NCBI GenBank assembly: GCA_016793585.1
Contig: JAEUJR010001159.1
Location: forward strand, 1 to 7,256
Source: Archangium sp.
GTDB lineage: Bacteria > Myxococcota > Myxococcia > Myxococcales > Myxococcaceae
Direction: 5' to 3'
DNA: 7,256 nt
The notes under the pieces were generated by a model. It saw nothing but the letters and a program-made list of their open reading frames with translations, had not been told where the DNA came from and searched no databases. Each line of letters starts with the position of its first letter. The first letter of the stretch is position 1. Positions 1 to 4,919 of the stretch are shown piece after piece. Made by a program: the position numbers and the translations under genes.

Positions 1-46
1 TGTTCATCTTCCAGTTGCCAGCGATGAAGCAGCGACGCGTCGTCAT
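1..46 (-). CDS. tpiA: triosephosphate isomerase, N-terminal fragment (runs off the left edge)
   Basis: Five bases after the pgk stop, an ATG on the minus strand opens a frame reading MTTRRCFIAGNWKMN before the window ends. The AGNWKMN segment is the hallmark N-terminus of triosephosphate isomerase. Asn11 and Lys13 correspond to the family's substrate-binding Asn and catalytic Lys. The enzyme interconverts dihydroxyacetone phosphate and glyceraldehyde 3-phosphate in the cytoplasm. A GGAG (positions 55-58, inside the last pgk codons) sits 8 bases before the ATG, so translation is probably coupled to pgk. The order gap-pgk-tpiA is common in bacteria and supports the call. Only 15 codons are visible, so integrity of the rest cannot be judged. 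Confidence 0.9.
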   Translation of the reverse strand, partial: MTTRRCFIAGNWKMN

Positions 47-51
47 GAGTG

Positions 52-1239
52 TCACTCCAGGGCAGCGATGCCGGGCAGCTTGAGACCTTCGAGCAGCTCG
101 AGCGACGCACCGCCGCCCGTCGAGACGTGGGAGATCTTCGAAGCCAGCCCGAACTCGTTGATGGCCGCCGCGGAGTCTCCGCCACCGACCACCGTGAGCG
201 CCTGACTGTTGAGCGACATCGCCGTGGCCACCGACTTCGTGCCCTCGGCGAACTTCGCCACCTCGAACAGCCCCATCGGGCCGTTCCACAACACCGTCTT
301 CGCGTTGCGAATGTGCTGGGTGAAGAGGGCGCGTGACTTCGAGCCGATGTCGAGGCCCATCTTGTCGGCGGGAATGTTGCGGTCGGCGACGTCGATCGCC
401 TCGCTCTTCTCGTCGGGCGAGCTGCCGACGACGTGATCGACGGGCACCACCAGCTCGACCCCGTGCTGCTTGGCGAGCTCGATGAGGCGCAGCGCGAGCG
501 GCAGCTTGTCTTCTTCGACGCGGCTCTTGCCGACGTTGGCGCCCTGGGCCTTCAGGAACGTGTAGGCCATCGCGCCGCCGATCAGCATGACGTTGCACTT
601 CGGCAGCAGGTTCTCGATGACCTTGATCTTGTCAGAGACCTTGGCGCCGCCGAGCACCACCACGAACGGCTTCTCGGGGTTCTTCACGATCTTCCCGAGC
701 TTCTCGATCTCCTTGCGCATCAAGAAGCCGGCGCACTTCTCTTTCACGAAGGGCGCCATGCCGGCCGGCGAGGCGTGCGCGCGGTGGGCCGTGCCGAAGG
801 CGTCGTTGCAATAGACGTCGGCGAAGCTCGCGAGCTCGCGGGCGAAGGCCTCGTCGTTGGCCTCCTCCTGTTTGTGGAAGCGCAGGTTCTCGAGCATCAG
901 CACCTGGCCGGGCTTGAGCTCGCGGGCCATCTTGCCGACGCCTTCGCCGACGCAGTCGTCGGCCATGAGCACCTCGTGCTCCTTGCCGAGCAGCTCGGTG
1001 AGCCGTTTGGCGGCCGGCAGCAGCGACAACTTCTTGTCGGCGCCCTTGGGGCGGCCGAGGTGCGACGCGAGCACGACCTTGCCGCCGAGCTCGAGCGCCT
1101 TGCGAATCGTGGGCATCGCTTCACGAATGCGCGTGTCGTCGGTGATGTGCTGCTGCTCGTCGAGCGGCACGTTGAAGTCGACACGAATGAAGACGCGCTT
1201 GCCCTGAAGCGTGAGCTCGTCGAGGTATTTGACGGACAT
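52..1239 (-). CDS. pgk: phosphoglycerate kinase
   Basis: Cytoplasmic glycolytic enzyme that transfers phosphate between 1,3-bisphosphoglycerate and ADP, making ATP and 3-phosphoglycerate. The 395-residue product has the usual length for bacterial monofunctional PGK, with no fused isomerase. Visible motifs in order: the PGK signature RVDFNVPLD (residues 19-27, with substrate-binding Asp21 and Asn23), Arg37, HLGRPKG (60-66), NLRFH with Arg120, AHRAH with Arg153, GGAKVSDK with Lys204 (197-204), the nucleotide-site WNGPMGLFE (318-326), GGGDS (352-356) and STGGGASLE (373-381). All substrate and nucleotide residues I would expect are present. The ATG is preceded by GGGAG with an 8-base spacer. It lies 15 bases after gap and 5 bases before tpiA, so the three are almost certainly co-transcribed. 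Confidence 0.98.
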   Translation of the reverse strand: MSVKYLDELTLQGKRVFIRVDFNVPLDEQQHITDDTRIREAMPTIRKALELGGKVVLASHLGRPKGADKKLSLLPAAKRLTELLGKEHEVLMADDCVGEGVGKMARELKPGQVLMLENLRFHKQEEANDEAFARELASFADVYCNDAFGTAHRAHASPAGMAPFVKEKCAGFLMRKEIEKLGKIVKNPEKPFVVVLGGAKVSDKIKVIENLLPKCNVMLIGGAMAYTFLKAQGANVGKSRVEEDKLPLALRLIELAKQHGVELVVPVDHVVGSSPDEKSEAIDVADRNIPADKMGLDIGSKSRALFTQHIRNAKTVLWNGPMGLFEVAKFAEGTKSVATAMSLNSQALTVVGGGDSAAAINEFGLASKISHVSTGGGASLELLEGLKLPGIAALE

Positions 1240-1247
1240 GGTCGTGG

Positions 1248-1252
1248 CTCCC
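1248..1252 (-). promoter_or_regulatory. ribosome binding site of pgk
   Basis: GGGAG on the minus strand, 8 bases upstream of the pgk ATG, inside the 15-base gap between the gap stop codon and pgk. It fixes the pgk start and suggests translation re-initiation from gap. Confidence 0.7.
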
Positions 1253-1254
1253 GC

Positions 1255-2265
1255 TCACTTCTTCGAGACGAGGAACTTCGCGACGTCGACCATGCGCTGC
1301 GAGTAGCCCCACTCGTTGTCGTACCAGGCGAAGACCTTGAGGAAGTTGCCGTCGATGAGCTGGGTCTGCGTCGAGTCGAAGATCGAGGAGTGCGGGTTGT
1401 CGTTGTAGTCGACGCTGACGGTCGGCTCGGTGTCGAACATGAGCACGCCCTTCATGGGGCCGTCGGCGGCCGCCTTCATCGCCTTGTGCACCTCGTCGAC
1501 GGTGGTCGACTTCTTGAGGTTCACGGTGAGGTCGACGAGCGAGACGTTCGGCGTGGGCACGCGAATGGCGGCGCCGTTGAGCTTGCCCTTCAGCTCGGGG
1601 ATCACTTCGCCGATGGCCTTCGCGGCGCCGGTCGACGTGGGAATCATCGAGAGCGCGGCGGCGCGGGCCCGGCGCGGGTCTTCGTGCATGAGATCGAGAA
1701 TGCGCTGATCGTTCGTGTACGAGTGAATGGTCGTCATCAGGCCGCGCTCGATACCGAACGTGTCCTGCAGCACCTTGGCGACCGGCGCGAGGCAGTTCGT
1801 GGTGCACGAGGCGTTCGAGATCGTGTGGTGCTTCGCCGGGTCGTACAGCGAGTGGTTGATGCCGAAGGCGACGGTGAGATCGACGCCCTTGCCGGGCGCG
1901 CTGATCAGCACCTTCTTGGCGCCGGCCTGCAGGTGCAGCACCGCCTTCTCCTGCGAGGTGTACTTGCCCGAGCACTCGAGCACCACGTCGACGCCCAGCT
2001 CCTTCCACGGCAGCTTCGAAGCGTCTTTCTCGGCGGTCACACGGTACGTCTTCCCGTCGATGGTGATGCTGTTCTCGCTGTGGCTCACGGTGCCCGGCCA
2101 GTTGCGGTGCACGGAGTCGTACTTGAAGAGGTGCGCCAGCATCGCCGGCTTGTCGAGGTCGTTGATGGCGACGATCTCGATGTCCTGCTCCTTGCGCGAG
2201 AGTGCGGCGCGCAGAACCATGCGGCCGATGCGGCCGAACCCGTTGATCGCAAACTTGATGGCCAT
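1255..2265 (-). CDS. gap: type I glyceraldehyde-3-phosphate dehydrogenase
   Basis: Cytoplasmic enzyme oxidising glyceraldehyde 3-phosphate with NAD and phosphate to 1,3-bisphosphoglycerate, the substrate of the next gene's product. The 336-residue protein starts MAIKFAINGFGRIGR, giving the Rossmann NGFGRIGR at residues 8-15. The acidic residue after the second strand (Asn35-Asp36) suggests NAD preference. The catalytic site ASCTTNC places the nucleophile at Cys154 and its base at His181 (HSYTND). STGAAKA (211-217), Arg235 in AIRVPTPN and the C-terminal WYDNEWGYS with Asn317 are intact. The frame stays open upstream to a TTG at 2337, which would add 24 residues. I chose the ATG at 2265 because the family N-terminus begins there, an AAAGGAG lies 6 bases upstream, and the longer start falls in the -35 box. 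First gene of gap-pgk-tpiA. Confidence 0.98.
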   Translation of the reverse strand: MAIKFAINGFGRIGRMVLRAALSRKEQDIEIVAINDLDKPAMLAHLFKYDSVHRNWPGTVSHSENSITIDGKTYRVTAEKDASKLPWKELGVDVVLECSGKYTSQEKAVLHLQAGAKKVLISAPGKGVDLTVAFGINHSLYDPAKHHTISNASCTTNCLAPVAKVLQDTFGIERGLMTTIHSYTNDQRILDLMHEDPRRARAAALSMIPTSTGAAKAIGEVIPELKGKLNGAAIRVPTPNVSLVDLTVNLKKSTTVDEVHKAMKAAADGPMKGVLMFDTEPTVSVDYNDNPHSSIFDSTQTQLIDGNFLKVFAWYDNEWGYSQRMVDVAKFLVSKK

Positions 2266-2271
2266 GACGTG

Positions 2272-2278
2272 CTCCTTT
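2272..2278 (-). promoter_or_regulatory. strong ribosome binding site of gap
   Basis: AAAGGAG on the minus strand, 6 bases before the ATG at 2265. It is the best Shine-Dalgarno match in the window and decides the gap start against the longer frame. Confidence 0.85.
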
Positions 2279-2308
2279 GCTGCGTGAGAGGAAACCAGCG
2301 GCGGGGTC

Positions 2309-2337
2309 CGTTTAGGTGTCGTGCATGAGTGAGTCAA
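2309..2337 (-). promoter_or_regulatory. candidate housekeeping promoter of gap-pgk-tpiA
   Basis: On the minus strand TTGACT (2337-2332, 5 of 6 matches to the -35 consensus) is followed after exactly 17 bases by TAAACG (2314-2309, 3 of 6 matches to the -10). Transcription would start near 2302, giving a leader of roughly 37 bases that includes the AAAGGAG. The position, between the upstream gene's stop and gap, fits. It is inferred from consensus only; the -10 is weak. Confidence 0.5.
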
Positions 2338-2359
2338 CGCGCGCGCGAAGGTGGCGGCT

Positions 2360-2374
2360 GCGCATTCTCTGCGC
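2360..2374 (-). terminator. weak stem-loop after the RCC1-repeat gene
   Basis: GCGCA and TGCGC form a 5-bp stem around a 5-base loop, 22 bases after the stop at 2396. No T-run follows on the minus strand, so it is not a canonical intrinsic terminator. It could slow polymerase or be chance in GC-rich DNA. Without a terminator, read-through from the RCC1-repeat gene into gap is possible. Confidence 0.2.
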
Positions 2375-2395
2375 GTGACGAACGGGCAACGGACG

Positions 2396-4060
2396 TCAGG
2401 GCATCGGCACGGGGAGCGGCTGGGAAGTCGACATGGGCGTCGGGGCTCCGAGCTGTCCCAGCGCGTTGTCGCCCCAGCAGAAGACGCCCTGCGCCGTCAG
2501 CGCGCAGACCGTCTGGTAGTGACAGGCGACCTGTGTCGCGGGTGCAAGGCCGATCACCTCGACCGGCGTCGTCGACGGGTTGAAGTTGCCGCCGCCCAGC
2601 TGGCCAAAGGCGCCTGCGCCGAAGCACCGCACGCCCGCGTCGGCGATCACCGCGCAGGTGAAGGACTGGCCCGTGCAGACATCGACGACCTCGCCCAGGC
2701 CTGGCACCGCGCGCAGCGGCTGGGCATTGGTGACCGAGACCGGCACGCCCAGCTGGCCTTCGAAGCCACGGCCCCAGCACTCGAGCGTGCGGTTGCCGCG
2801 AATGAGACAGCCGTGATTCGCGCTCGTGCGAATGACGCGAACGCCACCGTCACCGATGGCGACTGGCGTCGGCACCGCAGCCCCCTGGCCGTAGAACGGC
2901 ACGTCTCCAGTGAGGCGCAGGCCGCGCTCTTGATGCTGCGTGAAGGTCGCGTCGTTCACGACGAAGAGCGCGCTCACGCCGGAGTCGAGCGCCATGGGTT
3001 GCGGCGCACGAACGGCGAGGGGAAAACCACCGCTGCCGAGCTGCCCGCTGATGCCGGTGCCCCAGCAGACGACGCCCGCATCGTCGAGCAGGGCGCAGGC
3101 GTGACGAGCCCCGGCGCCGAACGAGGTCACGTTCGAGGCGAGCGCCACCTGCTGCGTGTACGCGTTGTTCGTTCCTCCGTTGCCGACCTGACCGAACATG
3201 TTGTCGCCCCAGCAGCGCACCGAGCCCGACGGGAGCAGGCCGCAGCTGAAGTTGTCTCCGAGTGAGAGCGAGGTGACGTCGCCAAGCCCCGTCACGAACT
3301 GCGGGTTGCGGCCGCCGTCCATTCCGCTGCCGAGCGACCCGGTGCTGACGCCCGTGCCCCAGCACACGACGCCACCATCGTGCCGCGCACACCCGTGAAG
3401 GTTGCCCATCGCGATCGCCCGCCCCTCGGAGCACTGCCCGCCCACCAGCACCTGTCCCAGTGGACACGACTGCACGCACTGGCCGGCCCGGCACTGCGCG
3501 GGCGCCTGGCACGAGACACACGAGGGCCCGCACTGGGTGTTGCTCTCGGGCACGCAAGCGCCGGCGCACTTCGCGCGATCGGGGGCGCAGGTGACGCCGC
3601 AGACGCCGAGCGAACACGACGCCGAGCCGCCGTTGTCGGGGCACGACGAGCAGGTCGAGCCACACTCGAGCACCGAGTCGTCGGCCGCGCAGTGGTTGCC
3701 GCACCGGTGAAAGCCAGACACGCAGGCAAAGTCGCACCCGCCATCGGCGCACACGGGCGTCGCGTTGGTGGGAGCGGAGCAGCCACCACACGAAGCCCCT
3801 CCAGCGGTCGCGCCACCAGCCGAAGCACCACCGGCGCTCGCGCCACCCGCTGTCGAACCGCCCGCACTCGCGCCGCCAGCCGAACCGCCCGCCGCAACGC
3901 CACCCGCGATCGTTCCACCAGCCGCTCCGCCTCCGCTCGAACCACCACCGACAGCCGAGCCACCTGCAGAGCCCGCGTCCTCACCCGCGTCGGTCTTGAA
4001 CGGCATGATGGGAGAACAGGTGAGCGTCAACAGGACCGTCGCCGTGAGCAGGAGCCGCAT
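2396..4060 (-). CDS. exported cysteine-rich RCC1-repeat protein, probable lipoprotein
   Basis: A 554-residue envelope protein of unknown function. Residues 1-15 (MRLLLTATVLLTLTC) look like a signal peptide ending at Cys15. The Thr-Leu-Thr before that Cys is not a standard lipobox, so lipidation is likely but unproven. Then come a DAGEDAG segment, a pentapeptide Ala/Ser-Gly-Gly linker (about 31-94), a 22-cysteine region (91-210) built mainly of two tandem repeats, and RCC1-like repeats (about 222-554). The repeats show C-W-G or C-F-G at 233, 283, 332, 428, 479 and 528, plus one degenerate unit near 370-391. Seven units match the seven blades of RCC1 propellers. Such propellers usually bind proteins; no ligand can be named here. 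The ATG at 4060 is the only plausible start, with a weak GAAGCAG upstream. It is divergent to the next gene and 130 bases before gap on the same strand. Confidence 0.85.
   Translation of the reverse strand: MRLLLTATVLLTLTCSPIMPFKTDAGEDAGSAGGSAVGGGSSGGGAAGGTIAGGVAAGGSAGGASAGGSTAGGASAGGASAGGATAGGASCGGCSAPTNATPVCADGGCDFACVSGFHRCGNHCAADDSVLECGSTCSSCPDNGGSASCSLGVCGVTCAPDRAKCAGACVPESNTQCGPSCVSCQAPAQCRAGQCVQSCPLGQVLVGGQCSEGRAIAMGNLHGCARHDGGVVCWGTGVSTGSLGSGMDGGRNPQFVTGLGDVTSLSLGDNFSCGLLPSGSVRCWGDNMFGQVGNGGTNNAYTQQVALASNVTSFGAGARHACALLDDAGVVCWGTGISGQLGSGGFPLAVRAPQPMALDSGVSALFVVNDATFTQHQERGLRLTGDVPFYGQGAAVPTPVAIGDGGVRVIRTSANHGCLIRGNRTLECWGRGFEGQLGVPVSVTNAQPLRAVPGLGEVVDVCTGQSFTCAVIADAGVRCFGAGAFGQLGGGNFNPSTTPVEVIGLAPATQVACHYQTVCALTAQGVFCWGDNALGQLGAPTPMSTSQPLPVPMP
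2399..3397 (-). repeat. seven RCC1-like propeller repeats
   Basis: Protein-level repeat of about 48-50 residues, covering residues 222-554 of the RCC1-repeat protein. Typical units read as a Cys, about nine to ten residues, then G-x-V-x-C-W-G, followed by a G-Q-L-G-like turn (GQVG 290-293, GQLG 339-342, 435-438, 486-489, 535-538). Six units carry the Cys pair (224/233, 273/283, 322/332, 418/428, 469/479, 519/528). The fourth has no Cys and reads VPFYGQG in place of C-W-G. Family assignment is by pattern. Confidence 0.8.
3464..3724 (-). repeat. two tandem cysteine-rich modules
   Basis: Residues 113-158 and 158-199 of the RCC1-repeat protein align with nearly identical cysteine spacing: C-x6-C-x3-C-x7/8-C-x3-C-x2-C-x5/8-C-x4-C-x3-C. 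Cys158 is shared at the boundary. A partial copy of the tail (C-x4-C-x3-C, residues 104-113) precedes them. The C-G-x-x-C-x-x-C style recalls Stig1-like cysteine-rich modules seen in exported myxobacterial proteins, a resemblance from memory. The cysteines are probably disulfide-bonded outside the cytoplasm. Confidence 0.7.
3779..3970 (-). repeat. pentapeptide glycine-rich linker of the RCC1-repeat protein
   Basis: Residues 31-94 are nearly all Gly, Ala, Ser and Thr, with a dominant five-residue period (ASAGG, STAGG, ATAGG). It probably forms a flexible tether between the membrane anchor and the folded domains. Synonymous codons differ from unit to unit, so this is not a recent exact DNA expansion. 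The last unit, ASCGGC, brings in the first cysteines of the next region. Confidence 0.8.
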
Positions 4061-4141
4061 CGGGCTGCTTCGTTTCCCACCGGACGACGCGAGGCAAGTG
4101 TCGCGTTGACGCGCGTGTGAGAAGCAGGTTTGGGTCGCGAC
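4061..4141. promoter_or_regulatory. divergent intergenic region
   Basis: These 81 bases separate the divergent starts at 4060 (minus) and 4142 (plus), so they must hold both promoters unless transcription comes from afar. A TTGACG at 4106-4111 on the plus strand is a possible -35, but the hexamer 17 bases on (TTTGGG) is a poor -10. The 9-mer CGCGTTGAC here also occurs at the gap -35. CTGCTTC (4065-4071) and GAAGCAG (4121-4127) form an inverted repeat, placing a GAAGCAG before each start. No convincing minus-strand promoter was found. Confidence 0.4.
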
Positions 4142-4798
4142 ATGTCGCTCCGCGCGGTGTTGGTGCTGCTGATCATCGGGTTCGTCGTCGCGTGTGGCAG
4201 CACGTCAGGGAGCGACGCTGGCATCGATGCCGGAATGGCCACGGCGGGAGGGAGCGCTGGTGGCACACCGATCATCGAAGCCACCGACGCAGGCGTCTTC
4301 CTCGGAGCGCGCTGCGACCCCACGCTCGCCCTCGAGATGCTGAATGCCTGCGGCATCGAGCCGCGCAACTACTTCGAAGATCGAAAGTGCCTCGCGATTC
4401 GTAGCGCAGACGGTGGCGCGCTCGACCCCGCCGAGCTGATGCCGTTTCTGCAGCAAGGCGTCGCCGAGAGCTGCGCGTTCTTCGGTGCCCAACGGCTCAC
4501 GTGCATGGAGCCCGAGTTCCGTACGTGTCGCTCGGTCAACGCCACCTCGGGTGTCGCGGCGAGAGACGCCGTCGCGTTCGTGGCGCTGCAGACGTGCAGT
4601 GGGTTGCTGGGGCCGCGCTTCTACAACTCGTGCCTGATGCCCTGCGATACCGCGCATCGGGCGTGCGCCGACGCGTGCCCGACCACGACGATCGGAGAAT
4701 GCTCGGAGTGCTCCTGGGGCTGCGGCCGTCAGTTCATGGGCTGTGCGCGAACGTGCACGATCTTGCCTGACGCCGGGTTTCTCGACGGCGGGATGTAG
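4142..4798 (+). CDS. cysteine-rich lipoprotein of unknown family
   Basis: I do not recognise the family. The 218-residue product begins MSLRAVLVLLIIGFVVACGS. That is a basic residue, a hydrophobic core and a good lipobox (Val-Val-Ala-Cys, Cys18), so it should be an outer-membrane or periplasmic lipoprotein. A short linker follows (DAGIDAGMATAGGSAGG, about 25-41), in the style of both neighbours. The remaining 160 or so residues contain 16 cysteines (58, 70, 83, 111, 121, 129, 152, 164, 168, 175, 179, 187, 190, 194, 201, 205), an even number that fits eight disulfides. The last part shows a striking mirrored spacing. No enzyme motif is visible. The frame extends 4 codons upstream to a TTG at 4130, but the ATG at 4142 gives a standard signal peptide. 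No strong Shine-Dalgarno precedes it. It stands alone between a divergent and a convergent gene. Confidence 0.85.
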   Translation: MSLRAVLVLLIIGFVVACGSTSGSDAGIDAGMATAGGSAGGTPIIEATDAGVFLGARCDPTLALEMLNACGIEPRNYFEDRKCLAIRSADGGALDPAELMPFLQQGVAESCAFFGAQRLTCMEPEFRTCRSVNATSGVAARDAVAFVALQTCSGLLGPRFYNSCLMPCDTAHRACADACPTTTIGECSECSWGCGRQFMGCARTCTILPDAGFLDGGM

Positions 4799-4812
4799 CC
4801 GTGCACGAAATA

Positions 4813-4858
4813 CGCAAAGCCGAGCTGGTGCAGCGCCAAGGCAGAGGCAGCCTTTGCG
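4813..4858. terminator. candidate bidirectional terminator between convergent genes
   Basis: The 121-base gap between convergent stops contains CGCAAAG (4813-4819) and its exact complement CTTTGCG (4852-4858). An inner 5-bp stem AAGGC/GCCTT lies at 4838-4842 and 4850-4854, which competes with the outer stem. Another 5-bp stem GCTCC/GGAGC follows at 4858-4862 and 4869-4873. None is followed by a T-run. The position is right for a terminator serving both strands, but the structure is weak. Confidence 0.3.
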
Positions 4859-4919
4859 CTCCCGCAGCGGAGCCGTCGCGACATCGCCCGACCTGAGGCG
4901 TGATCGACCAGGAACGGCT

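Noticed and set aside
1121..2008. Minus-strand 295-codon frame overlapping gap and pgk in another frame
   Set aside because: It is an Arg- and Ala-rich shadow lacking domains and crosses the boundary between two real genes.
433..2328. Very long plus-strand open frame (631 codons) across gap and pgk
   Set aside because: It is antisense to two unmistakable glycolytic genes, is rich in Arg, Val, His and Leu as expected for a GC-rich shadow frame, has no recognisable domain, and has no ribosome binding site or promoter.
2266..2337. 24-codon N-terminal extension of gap from a TTG start
   Set aside because: The extension has no counterpart in the family, its TTG is part of the likely -35 box, and a strong ribosome binding site points to the ATG at 2265.
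3779..3970. GC-rich periodic DNA as a possible CRISPR or satellite array
   Set aside because: The period is five codons and the units differ at synonymous and non-synonymous positions. There are no identical repeats separated by unique spacers, and it is in frame inside a gene.
3380..4120. Plus-strand open frames opposite the RCC1-repeat gene, including Pro-rich ones
   Set aside because: These Pro-, Ala- and Arg-rich frames are the complement of Gly-rich linker and Cys-rich coding DNA. The minus-strand frame has a signal peptide and clear repeats.
4130..4141. TTG start four codons upstream for the small lipoprotein
   Set aside because: The ATG at 4142 gives a standard short signal peptide. 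The possible Shine-Dalgarno GAAGCAGG lies only 1 base from the TTG, too close to serve it.
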